Shown here in pieces: positions 48,785 to 59,221 of a stretch of DNA of 64,000 nt (position 1 is its first letter; the number at the start of each line of letters is the position of its first letter). A program made the position numbers and the translations under genes. Below the pieces are notes generated by a model. That model saw nothing but the letters and a program-made list of their open reading frames with translations, was not told where the DNA came from and did no database searches. Source of the stretch: Dolomedes plantarius (lineage: Eukaryota > Arthropoda > Arachnida > Araneae > Dolomedidae); NCBI GenBank assembly GCA_907164885.2, contig OU015495.1, positions 4,167,308 to 4,231,307 of the forward strand, given 5' to 3'.

Positions 48785-48865
48785 ACCAATGTAAACTCAA
48801 TTGACCAAACAGCGGCCGCCAAACGATGCAATGGCGTGAATTCATGTAAGGAATGGCAATATGCA
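48785..48865 (+). repeat. dispersed repeat, copy B (plus)
   Basis: AACTCAATTGACCAAACAGC, then GGCCGCCAAACGATGCAATGG, then CGTGAATTCATGTAAGGAATG. This is the inverted partner of the copy at 47985-48069, about 700 bp apart. A C9 run follows at 48869-48878. Confidence 0.6.
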
Positions 48866-49276
48866 CCCCCCCCCCCTCGGAGCTTCGGCGAAGAGCGTGA
48901 TAACGGCAGCGAACGGGAAAAGGATAAAAGAAGCGACCGATAGGAGCTAGTAGAAAGTTTAATTTCACGAACACAAATAAAAAAAAAATTTTTATGATAC
49001 GGTAGCTTGATACGGTAAAAAATATTTATTCGTGTTTGTGAACTCAAACATTCTATTAGATCCTATCCCTAACCTTTCTCCTAGCAAAATGGCAGAAACT
49101 CCTCTGATCATTTCAGTTTTGTATAAGCTCGTGGATCGACAGGGCACCCTCTATCCTCCAATCACTTTATACGTAATTTCTCTCTCACTTACGGCTAAGA
49201 TTATTAAAAAAAATCCGTCGAATGTTCTTTCGGGGATTTGCAGATCCATCACTCGGACGTACTTTTTTTGTGAAGT
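48866..49276. other. unassigned, 5' flank of Merlin-like gene
   Basis: No domain recognised; may hold the 5' end of the Merlin-like element, but I could not find its terminal repeat. Confidence 0.4.
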
Positions 49277-49383
49277 ATGGCTTCTGTATCGAATGAGAGA
49301 GTGAATTGGATTTTTTTTCGGGATTTACAAATGCGGGTAAGAGAAGTGTGATTGATTATTGTACTCGTATGTATGTTGGGTTA
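49277..49383 (+). pseudogene. Merlin/ISXO2-like transposase, N-terminal part
   Basis: The frame opens at ATG 49277 with MASVSNERVNWIFFRDLQ. After a single-base shift near 49328 it continues as NAGKRSVIDYCTRMYVGL up to the BEL/Pao insertion point at 49383. Removing the insertion and one copy of its duplicated GGTTA lets the frame run on in phase into LANTYHFPNCSLPM at 55256. I therefore read this as the first exon-like part of the same transposase gene. Confidence 0.6.
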
Positions 49384-49579
49384 TGTTGCGTACTTAAATA
49401 TCAATCGGTTCGGGAAAGAAATACATCGATAGTCAAACACAACAACTAACTTTATTCGTATCTTACAGGCGACGGTAGAACACACACAGCACTCGGCCAA
49501 AATATATACAGCTCTTCTATTTGGTTATGCGCAAGCACAATGCGCATTGCGTAAGGGCGAGATCTCTTCTGTTGCCACA
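49384..49579 (-). repeat. BEL/Pao 3' LTR
   Basis: Plus-strand ends are TGTTGCGTAC and TTGCCACA. The only difference from the other LTR is one extra G in GCGTAAGGGCG (49551-49561). Confidence 0.95.
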
Positions 49580-49581
49580 TA

Positions 49582-49595
49582 CACTCCCACCTTTT
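49582..49595 (-). other. BEL/Pao polypurine tract
   Basis: On the minus strand AAAAGGTGGGAGTG lies three bases before the 3' LTR, the expected site of plus-strand priming. Confidence 0.7.
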
Positions 49596-49761
49596 GAGTG
49601 GGTAACTATACACGTCAAAATAAACATACACAGAATGATATATATAGCTTACAATACTTCTACAAATAACATACATTTGAACACATAATAAAAAGAAGTG
49701 AAACCGAGTAAAGTGAATTTTGAAATAAATAGTCTGAATACAAAATTACCTTAAAAGTGTT

Positions 49762-52700
49762 TTAAACAATTCTGCCACTACTAGTTGTTAAAGGCGTAGG
49801 CTCGTCATAATAGTCTGTTATTGCATTTTCCAGTTCTAATCTGTACAATCTTTGAACCGGTCTTAATAATTCTGAATTATTAGTTTTTATAAGCGCTAGT
49901 CTTATTTGGCCATCTCGACAAGGTATAACCTTTAAAACACGAGCCAGGTTCCAAAAAGAACGTTTTTTATTAGTATCTTCAAGCAGGACAATTTCTCCCA
50001 CCTTAAGTGGTTTGGTTTTATAGCATTTAAGGCATGCTGCCGTAACTGCCCTAAATACTCTGAACGGAATCTAACTCTTAATGTTTCTCTTAGCCTTTGC
50101 AAATACTTTGTTCTTTTACTCAATTTCACTTTATCCACATTATCAGTATCTGGTACACCTGAATGCGGAGTTTCGTGCAAGAATTTTTCAGGGGTTATAG
50201 GAAAGTCATCATCAATGTCTTGTGATACATAGGTAAGAGGTCTGGAGTTAACAACTCTCTCACAGTCGCACAGTACAGTAAGTAATTCCTCGTAATCAAC
50301 ACAAGCTTGACCCAATATTTTTCTTAAGATTTGTTTTACAATTTGAATTAAGCGTTCCCACCATCCGCCCCACCAGGCTGCGGATGGAGGATTAAACTTC
50401 CATTCAATTTTTTGTTCTGCAGCCTTAAAACGGAGACCATCCCAGTCAATAGCTCGCAAAAATTTATCTGCACCTTTGAAATATTTTCCATTATCTGAGT
50501 ATATGGTCCTAGGTCGCCCTCGACGAGCGATAAAACGCCTTAAAGATTGAAAAAAGGTTTCAGTGGATAACGAAGTTATCAATTCTAAGTGGACGGCCCG
50601 ATATACAGAACAAGTAAAAAGTACAATATATGATTTTCGACCATCTTTCAAATACAATGGACCAGCAAGATCACATCCTACTATTTCAAACATACATGCA
50701 TCGCAAACCCTATCACTTGATAAAATTCCTGGGATTGTCTCACATTTTTTAGCTTTGAATTTTTGACATCTTACACATTTTCTTATGCAATTTCTTATTG
50801 TCTTACGTGATTTTAAAATCCAAAAATTTTCTCGTAACTTTGACATTAACAATGAAGTACCAGCATGTAATAAATCATTATGCACACTTATTAACAATTT
50901 TACAACAGGGTGATCAGAAGGTAATATGATAGGAAACTTAAAATCATATTTATCATCTCTATAAGCAACCTTTGATTGAGCTCTTATAAAACCATGACAG
51001 TCAACTATTGGTCTAAGTTGTCTTAATTTGTCATCATTTTCTCCCTTAAAAGATTCCCTTTGAATCAGTAGCATTACGCTTTCTCTCCTCTTTCCATTTC
51101 ATGCACAGATAAGTCCTTTGAGAGATTTTTGTCAAATTTCCTTACATTGTTATAAAATCTAAAAATCCAAGATAACATTCTTACAATTTTCTTAAACGAA
51201 GAAAATATTTATAATACCATTTATGATTTTCATCATTTTTCACCAATGTCACGAGAACAGTTTTACGAATTTCAGCATTGATTAAGTCCTCATTTGGGTC
51301 CTCATACGACTTCGGCCAATCTCCTTCCCTTTCGCGCAACCAGTCCGGTCCCTCCCACCATTTTCGTTCAACTAAATGTTCTGCAGAACATCCTCTAGAT
51401 AGTAAATCGGCGGGGTTAAGAGAACCTGAGATATGGTGCCACATTGCATTAGAGGTCAAAGAACGAATCTCTAGAAACGCGATTATGAATAAATGTTGCC
51501 CAATTTTGATCTCGTTGAATCCAACATAAAGCCGTTGTCGAGTCAGTCCAGCAATAAATATTTACCCCCTCTAAATTAAGATCTTTGAGTACGGAAGATA
51601 ACAACCTAGCCCCTATACTACAAGCTAAAAGTTCTAAGCGAGGTATGGTAATAGGTTTTAAAGGGGTTACTCTAGATCTTGCCTGCACTAAACTAATTCT
51701 GACCCCATTGTCATTTTCGACTCTTAAAAAAACACATGCACCATATGCCCTTTTACTGGAGTCGCAAAAAAAGATGTAAGCTTATTGAGTCATCAGTGGA
51801 TTGGAGACCGAACCATCTAGATATACTTATACTTGAAAGCAAATGCAATCTTTTATTCCATAATTTAAATTTTTGGGCTAAATCATCAGGAAGGACATCA
51901 TCCCATTTAATTTTTAAGTTCCAGGTTTCCTGCAAAATAAATTTTGCAATTAACACCACTGGAGCCGTATAGCCTATAACATCAAATACTTGGTTGGTTA
52001 CGGCTAAAACCAGTCTTTTTGTGATCGGGGTATCGATAGCCTCTTCCACTTTGCATGATAACGTATCACTACATGTATTCCATACAAGGCCCAAGAGAGG
52101 TACACTTTCCTTTGTGGAGTAAACCTCTTCAAATATTTCACTACTTAAGTTCGAATTCCAACATCTTAGATTAAAATGACCTGAAGCCATAATTGCCTTT
52201 GATTCCAAGAAAAACTTTTTCATTTCGAGCTCAGACTTCAAACTTGTCACACAATTATCTACATAGAAAGCTGTTTTCAGTATATCTGCGGTGTGCTTTA
52301 AATTTTCCGGAACCTTACTCAAATGATACTATAAAGTTGCGTTTAATAAATATGGGCTGCACGTAATGCCAAACACTACCCTTCGATGCCGATATCCCTC
52401 CACCAGTTCCCGATTTTCTCGACTGAACCAAAGAAACCTTAAAAAATCGCGATCCTTTTCTCTGATTGCGATCTGCAAGAACGCCTTCTCAATGTCAGAG
52501 GTAACACCTACGTAATTCATCCGAAAACGATTTAAAATTGATGGAATCGTTTCAATTAAATTTGGTCCAGTAGACAAACACTCGTTTAATGATGGGAAGC
52601 CTGGTAAATGGGAACTAGCATTAAAAACTGGCCTAATACTCGTAGTACTAGCTTCTTTAATCACTGCCCTATGCGGCAAATAATGAACACCCCTTAGTTT

Positions 52701-53825
52701 ATCATTTGGTGCCCTTTCAATTATGCCAAGAGCTAACCAGTCCTCAAAAACATTACAGTAATCGTTAAATTTTCCAGAATTTGTTAATTTTCTTTTGGCA
52801 CTTAACATAGATTTCTCAGCATTTATTTTGTTATCGGGTAAAAGTGAACTGTCATGAACCCAAGGCAATGCTACCTCGTATCGCCCCTCACTGTTTACAC
52901 TAAGAGTCTCTTCAAAATATTTCTGCGTATCCTCCTGTAACTGAGCTTTAGTTTTGCTTAGCGAAGGTTCTGCAATCCCCAAAACATCCAGATTCCAAAG
53001 ATTACTTATACAACGATCCTTTACAAGCAGAGACGAAATAAGGGAAGCTGAACTCGCAGAATTTGGCTCAGTGCCAGGATTCGCATTTAATTTTCCCATA
53101 ACAGTCCATCCCAATTTTGTATTTATAGCCGTAATGCCACATTTGAGACTCACAATTTTTCCAGTTAACAATTTTCCAGCAATGTCTGCACCAATTAACA
53201 ATTTTATTTCTTTATTAACCCCCAATTTATTATTTTCCAAATCATTTAATTTTATTCCGCGTAACTTTAGTTCATGCAACCAAGGACCACATGGAACCTG
53301 TTTAATTTCAGAACAAATACGGTTTTGACCAAGTACTTGTAATTTACACTTATTTCTACCATCAATATCACTTAATTCAATTAAATAATTTCTATATACG
53401 CTTTCAGGGGTTTCAACACCACCAAACAGAGATTGCTTAATTTTTGTTTCTGCAATGCACTTACATTTCATACTTTGAGCAACATCTTCACAAATATAAG
53501 ATTTCATACTCCCACTATCATAAACAGCTCGAATAAGCATTTGCTTGGAACCATTCTGAATTCTTACAAGAATAGTTTGTAAAAATACATCTGACATATC
53601 AACATGATTGTTAAGAGTGCTTGTTTTGTTTTTACTTCCCTCTACGTTAGAGACATTATCAACTTTGTTATTTGTTAAATCTGGACATAAAATCACGAAA
53701 TGTCGATTTTTGCAAATGGGACACCTATGCTTTGACTTACACTGATTAGCCCTGTGATTTCTTTTCAAGCATACAAAACAAGCATTCTTTTTTCTAACAA
53801 TATCTTTTTTACAATCCAAACTCAT
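49762..53825 (-). pseudogene. BEL/Pao pol (PR-RT-RNaseH-IN), frameshifted
   Basis: Polyprotein for copying and inserting the element. From 53825 come zinc-knuckle CX2C pairs (CFVCLKRNHRANQC, CPICKNRHF), then a DUF1758 aspartic protease (AVYDSGSMKSYI). RT has its motif A at VTSDIEKAFLQI and its catalytic box as FYVDNCV at about 52215, where YVDD is usual. RNase H (WTDSTTALCWI) and integrase follow. The integrase has an H2C2 finger, GCDLAGPL, SDNGKYF and WWERLI as D, D, E. The DUF5641 tail (GEIVLLED...RVLKV) comes last. Breaks are an in-frame TAG at 52329-52331 and one-base shifts near 51770, 51477, 51192, 51066 and 50011. All the shifts lie in short homopolymers. DUF5641 ends GRIV at 49762. 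Confidence 0.9.
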
Positions 53826-54967
53826 TGAAGATGCTTCATTACAATTTCTGACGTATGTGATTTCTCACAAAAAATACACTCAAACTTTTTAAACTTATTT
53901 AAATTTTCACTAGCGTTACTACTACTCTTAATATTAGCATTAAGCAGTTCACATGTAGTCGGTATACCAAGTTTTTGTTCAGAGTACTTATTTTTCTTAA
54001 CATTAGTTTTTTCTGAACTAAAAGTATCATGAGTCATTTTAATTCTGAACTCCGTTTCCACCTCATTTTTTAGAAAATCCATTAATAAATCTAAATCACT
54101 CTTACCTGTTTCAATACAAGTGTTTCTCTGCCTTTCCCATATCTTTATTAAATCCGTCGGTAGTGCTGATTCGATGAGGGGAAAGAGCATATAAGCAAAC
54201 TTATCTTGAGTGACGCCCAAGGACTCTAATGCACGTAACTGCGTTTGTAGTTTATCGTGTAGTTCCATCAAGTTCATTTGTGTTTTGTCCTTTATAACAA
54301 GCTTCAATAGTTCACGCACGTAAATCTGTATTAAAGTACTTTCATTGCCAAATCTCTCCTTTAAGTAGCTGACCGCTTTTCCGTAGTTTGTTTCAGTTGC
54401 AGGAAAACTCATGACAATTTGTCTTGCTATTGAATCGGGCTTTGTAGATTGCAATAGATACTGGAACTTGTCACGCACATCAATTCGTTTATCTTCATTA
54501 ATTTTGCTGAATTGAGTCCAGAAGGTGAGCCAGTTTCTTGGATCTCCATCAAACTTCATAAGCTCAATTTCTGGTAATTTCTGTTTTGCAACAGTCCTTG
54601 CTTCTGAAGACTTATCACTTTCGGCGCACATATTTAGGTTTGCTTTAATTCTGTTGCACTTCACTTTGATCTCAGATACCTTTTCGTAATAATCCATGGC
54701 TGCTTCGTACTCCTTATCGTATTCATCTTGCGTGCAGCCTTTTAATTGCAATAATTCTAAAAACTTCTCTTGAGGACTTCTTAGCATTTTTTGTTTTTCC
54801 AATAATTGATCCAACAGCATTTCCATGTTATCTAAGTCAGGTTTATCTTCAGCAATCAATTCTGCTAACTTATTTACAGTTCTTGTAAATGATGCTCTAC
54901 ATGACTTTCGATGCTGTCTGGCGTTGTCAAAATTCTCATACGGTTTCGCTGGTTTTGACGTTTCCAT
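53822..54967 (-). CDS. gag: BEL/Pao gag (DUF1759)
   Basis: A 381-codon frame starts METSKPAKPYENF. The N-terminal third is charged and helical (coiled-coil-like, about residues 20-130). A DUF1759-type capsid region follows from LPEIELMKFDGDPRNWLTFW (about residue 130) through KAVSYLKERFGN to about residue 300. The C-terminus reaches the first zinc-knuckle half (CIFCEKSHTSE) and then terminates. The other half (NC) is found in the pol frame, because one A is missing near 53845. In BEL/Pao elements gag and pol are normally continuous, so the stop at 53822 is probably not genuine. It would assemble the particle in which reverse transcription occurs. Confidence 0.85.
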   Translation of the reverse strand: METSKPAKPYENFDNARQHRKSCRASFTRTVNKLAELIAEDKPDLDNMEMLLDQLLEKQKMLRSPQEKFLELLQLKGCTQDEYDKEYEAAMDYYEKVSEIKVKCNRIKANLNMCAESDKSSEARTVAKQKLPEIELMKFDGDPRNWLTFWTQFSKINEDKRIDVRDKFQYLLQSTKPDSIARQIVMSFPATETNYGKAVSYLKERFGNESTLIQIYVRELLKLVIKDKTQMNLMELHDKLQTQLRALESLGVTQDKFAYMLFPLIESALPTDLIKIWERQRNTCIETGKSDLDLLMDFLKNEVETEFRIKMTHDTFSSEKTNVKKNKYSEQKLGIPTTCELLNANIKSSSNASENLNKFKKFECIFCEKSHTSEIVMKHLQ

Positions 54968-55033
54968 TTCTTAATAAAACGTATTTTAGTTCGTATTTAA
55001 ATTTAACTTAATTTGACTATCGGAATAATACTC

Positions 55034-55053
55034 GCATCCCGGCAGGGATGCCA
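55034..55053 (-). other. BEL/Pao primer-binding region, palindromic
   Basis: On the minus strand TGG starts two bases after the 5' LTR and reads TGGCATCCCTGCCGGGATGC. The TGG and spacing are standard for a tRNA primer site. The sequence also folds on itself (GCATCCC, four-base loop, GGGATGC). I could not assign the cognate tRNA. Confidence 0.55.
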
Positions 55054-55055
55054 AA

Positions 55056-55250
55056 TGTTGCGTACTTAAATATCAATCGGTTCGGGAAAGAAATACATCG
55101 ATAGTCAAACACAACAACTAACTTTATTCGTATCTTACAGGCGACGGTAGAACACACACAGCACTCGGCCAAAATATATACAGCTCTTCTATTTGGTTAT
55201 GCGCAAGCACAATGCGCATTGCGTAAGGCGAGATCTCTTCTGTTGCCACA
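55056..55250 (-). repeat. BEL/Pao 5' LTR
   Basis: The promoter-side LTR for the minus-strand element; 195 of 196 positions match the other LTR, which suggests a very recent insertion. Confidence 0.95.
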
Positions 55251-55255
55251 GGTTA

Positions 55256-56180
55256 CTTGCTAATACTTATCATTTTCCAAATTGTAGTTTACCAATGACT
55301 TTAACAGAGAGGAAAGATATCAATGATGGATTTTCTTGGGTGTGTCGTGTTCGGTATGGTGGGAGGAACCATGACAATAAAAGATCGATTAGATGTGGTT
55401 CCTGGTTCGAAGAGAGTAAATTAGATTTAATTACGGTTTTAAAATTAACTTATTTATGGGTTAAAATAAAAACGCATTGCTCTTGGATTACAGGCGAATT
55501 GAGGGTATCGAAAAACACTGTTACTGATTGGATGAATTTTTGGGGGGGGGGGGGGGGAGGAGTTATGTAGATGGACAATGAGCGAAAGTGTCATGCTTGG
55601 TGGGCCAGGAATCATCGTCGAAATCGATGAAAGTAAATTTGCAAAAAGAAAATATAATTGGAGAAAACGATTTAACGGTGAATAGGTGTTTGGGATGTAC
55701 ACAGAGGGACGAATAAAGGCCTGTTCACACAGAATCTGTCAGCGTAAGCGTTACTCGTATTGTCACATTTTAAACCAATCACATGCCTTAACAGTTTCGA
55801 GGCTAATCGCTTGGGGGTTTGTAATTGGTTAAATATATTTCAATACGAGCAACGCTGACGCTGATGGATTCTAATGTGAACAGGCGCTTAGTGAAGCCCC
55901 TTGTGGAAGTAGTTGAAAACAGAGGAAAGGTTGTGTTGTTGAATGTTTTACGAAAGCATGTGATTACGGGAACTACTGTCATCTCTGATTGCTGGAAGGC
56001 GTACGATTACCTTCAGGATGAAGGCTTCGTGTATCCGAATCTAAATCATAGCAGGACGTTTAAGGATCCGGACACAGGAGTTCATACAAATGCGGTCAAG
56101 GGGATGTAAAACTGTATCAAGCCTTCTTTACGTGGCGTTCGTCACTTGCATCAGGATGATGCCCCTAAAATGTAAGCTTC
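55256..56180 (+). pseudogene. Merlin/ISXO2-like transposase, main part
   Basis: The DDE transposase of the IS1595/ISXO2 class (Merlin in animals). After the insertion the frame gives LANTYHFPNCSLPMTLTERK, retaining part of a zinc-binding CX2C, then KRSIRCGSWFEESKL and VSKNTVTDWMNF. A G16 run near 55543-55558 destroys the next segment. The catalytic domain continues GGPGIIVEIDESKF (first Asp, about 55600), is cut by a MITE at about 55717, and resumes LVKPLVEVVENRGK. It then has VISDCWKAYDYL (second Asp, about 55980) and DPDTGVHTNAVKGM (about 56070). Relatives have E two residues after the N-x of the last block, and here it reads Lys. An in-frame TAA follows GM. Nonfunctional. Confidence 0.75.
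55717..55887. mobile_element. palindromic MITE inside Merlin-like transposase
   Basis: About 170 bp, ends AGGCCTGTTCACA and, reverse complemented, AGCGCCTGTTCACA. The arms share CAGCGTWAGCGTTRCTCGTATTG and ACCAATCACA-like segments around an AT-rich middle. Same end family as 46210-46397, but with diverged arms. The target duplication was not resolved. Confidence 0.7.
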
Positions 56181-56446
56181 CTTCCTTGAGGCTGGAAAGA
56201 AAGTTTACCCTCCAACCACAACCGACCAGCCCAAAATTACGAGCGAACAAACATCAAAAAGAAAAGAAACTGAGTAACCGGTAAGTGCTTTTTCAATAAA
56301 GTGGAACTTCTCTCGCCAGCCACCGCTCCCGACGGCCCTTATTTAACTTCATTTTTATAGTTTCTTGATGATTTTTCCGTGACATTATAGTTTTGCATGT
56401 TGACATTTATATTATCTCATTATATTATAATAATTTTCCCGTTACC

Positions 56447-56535
56447 CGCTGCGATGGAACCGCCATCTTGCTTACGTCTCCCATCGTCAACTTGGCAATG
56501 GGAGTCGTAACCAAGATGCCGGTTCCATTGCAGCG
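56447..56535. repeat. 89-bp hairpin element
   Basis: The left arm (from CGCTGCGATGGAACCGCCAT) and the right arm pair over about 38 bases with few mismatches around a 13-base loop. The inner arms are CTCCCAT and ATGGGAG. CCGCCATCTTG matches a YY1-type site. No target duplication seen; it may be part of a larger foldback element. Confidence 0.65.
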
Positions 56536-56869
56536 CAATATATGGTGCACCATGTTTTGGGAATGGACCGCAAACATCCAACAACTTAAATATGAATGGA
56601 ATTTTAAATGATACTAAAAATAACGAAATTTTGGTTTAGAAAATTTTAAACGATCCTTCGAAACAATTTCTCCTGATCAGTTGAAATCTTCGGATATTTT
56701 CTAGGATGTAAGAGAAGAAATTATACGAACTTTTATCTGGGTAGACTACCATTGTTAAGGAAAGAGTGCAAATTTATTTAAGAAATTCCTTAAGTTATTT
56801 CAGAGACAAATGAATTTTTTTTGTAAATAATGTGTTTTAAATACCGGATGAAATACGTTTTTATTGAGT

Positions 56870-57026
56870 ATACGATGCAGTGGCGTAGCGAGCATAACTG
56901 GGCGCCCGAGACACGATACCTTTTTGGCGCCCCCCATGGTCTTGGGGACCATTTGGCGCCCCTCTGCGAGTGGCGCCCGGTTCATGATAGACCCCCTGCC
57001 CCCCTCGCTACGCCACTGATACGATG
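56870..57026. mobile_element. hAT MITE, perfect 8-bp duplication
   Basis: The element (56878-57018, 141 bp) has perfect 15-bp ends CAGTGGCGTAGCGAG and CTCGCTACGCCACTG. ATACGATG is duplicated on both sides (56870-56877, 57019-57026). The GC-rich core contains four GGCGCC-type motifs. The ends and the 8-bp duplication are classic hAT. Confidence 0.92.
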
Positions 57027-59221
57027 AGGTACAAAATACATCTTTCTTTCACATGATTTTCATAAAATTAGTTCCTATCTCAAAACTTTCAGTATTTAGA
57101 CATTTAGGATAGAAAAAAAAAGAAGACATAAATTTTAAATCTCTGTCATATTCCCTACATATAGTAGCTGCTCGACAGCGTAAAATTAGATAACCTTGCG
57201 TAACCAGAAAATTTCCCAACTATTTAATGTTATTACTCGGAAAATTAAATCAGCTATAAATCAAAAATAAGCTATTCCTCGAATAAACATCTCGCAATTT
57301 ATTGCAGGAAACTTGTGCTATCTTTTGCCACAAGTGTCTCTTGGTATTACTATTAATTAATTCCCCAGTATTACGGCTCTACTTAAAACCACGTTAATCA
57401 ATAATAATAGCCATTCGGGGAAGATACAACTCTTCTACCACCCATTAAGTGTAAGACCAATATTTTTAGGTTTATCATTTAGAGTTTATCCCATTTGATT
57501 CGTTAGTGTAGGAGTGTAACAAACGGGGAATAAATATTTGCTAAATACGTTTTGTGACAGTTCTTTGTCATTGAAAAATTGCCCACATTTATTTGAATAC
57601 CTTTCTCAGCGTATAGTTAATCGGATATTCAAACGTTTATGTATTCAATAAAGCGAAGCGCGTGGATGCAAAGAATGACTTAATATCAGCAACAGAAACA
57701 AATGAAGTTTTTCAAACTTTGCGTTGATCGATTAGTATGAAAAGCGAATTTTTACCACCTGCTTTAATCTGACTATTCAACTCAGAAATAACCATGATAT
57801 AAAAACCCTATAACACCTTGAAAATTTCAGCGGATTATTCGAGTGATTATGTAATAAATTCAAGTCTATATAATGAGTTCAATTTGCTCAAAATTTGTAG
57901 AAATGCTTCGGAAATTTCTGATAGTGAAATTTTCCAATTATTGAGGAAATCGAACAGAATTTTAGTTGTATAAATATAAGAATCGCTTAAAATTTTTGTC
58001 TACTAGATTTTAATAAAAAAGATTAATAATTTTGATAAATCAACTTTTTAAATCTAGATATGAAGCACTTAATATTTTTATCATGCAAATTATGTGAGGT
58101 GCTTAAAGTGTTTTGGCAAGTAAAAACTTTTCTGTCATGCAGAATAAAATGTTCCATCGAGCTTTAAAACAGCTTGAATCAAAACAAAATTATCTTTCTC
58201 TAGGCATCAAACTTTTCGAACAGAATGTGACTGAGCGAAATTGAATTTAGCTCTTTTTACCTCAAAAGTTGAAGAAAACTCTTGTTTTAAGACGAAAAAA
58301 GCTTTTATATGTTAAAATGTTTAACTTTAAAACGGAGTTATATACTTCATGGTCATTCTTTTTTAAAGTGCCCTGGTATAAAATGGTGATAATGGTAGCA
58401 TCAAGAAGTTAATTGTTAACGAGAACGCAAAAAATCTTTATTGTAGAAAGTTTCTCGAACTGAAATTCTCACTTTAATAAGAAGACTTAACAACTAAGCG
58501 ATTTCACATTTAAAAAAATTAGTAAATAAACAAATTAAAGGAGGATTTAAATTTCAAAATATTCTACCAGACAGAATTCAAAACATCAAGAGGTTTTAAT
58601 TTTGAATTGGGATGTAATAAAAGAAGAATGTATTTTACTTTATTTGAATTCGATAAAATAATTCTACAAAATATTATGCTGTATACGCAGACTATATATT
58701 TAAATTTTGAACAAAATCAGATTTAAAAAATTGTAAGCTTTCAGAAAAAAATGAACGTTAAGATAATATCACATTTATTATACTTCCCCAGCTTTAATTT
58801 TAAAAAAAATATGCTTCTCACTGAAACTCGCAAACAACTAGTCTTGCTTATATCTGGGGAATTTTCATATTAGTTATGACAACCAACCACTCGTAATCCG
58901 ATTATCTGCCATGCTTGTTTATGAACTGTTATTGGAGCATTTTCTCTCCTAATCTAGCAAATTTTGAATTATACTCGCGATAACAAACACTATTAAAGTT
59001 CCTTAACTCAAACTTAAACAATTGCTAAATGGTAGACTCAAGAAATGAAAACGCGTTTCGTTTGCTAATCGCAATTTAAATCATTTTAAATAATTTCCAA
59101 TATTTTAGTGAATTTTTTTTCCACATTTTTAAATAATTCATAAAACATAACTAAATCTTTGCGACAAGGGATGTTTAGTGGAACGAACGAAGACTGGGTT
59201 GATTAAATAAGACCTTTTTCG
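57027..59221. other. AT-rich sequence, nothing recognised
   Basis: No gene, RNA or repeat end identified. Confidence 0.5.

Larger units (their letters stand above)
49379..55255 (-). mobile_element. BEL/Pao LTR retrotransposon
   Basis: The element (49384-55250, 5867 bp) is flanked by a perfect 5-bp duplication GGTTA at 49379-49383 and 55251-55255. It has TG...CA LTRs of 196 and 195 bp differing by one base. Reading on the minus strand the order is LTR, primer-binding region, gag (DUF1759), zinc knuckles, DUF1758 protease, RT, RNase H, integrase, DUF5641, purine tract, LTR. That is the BEL/Pao order. It interrupts a Merlin/ISXO2-like transposase gene. Confidence 0.95.
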
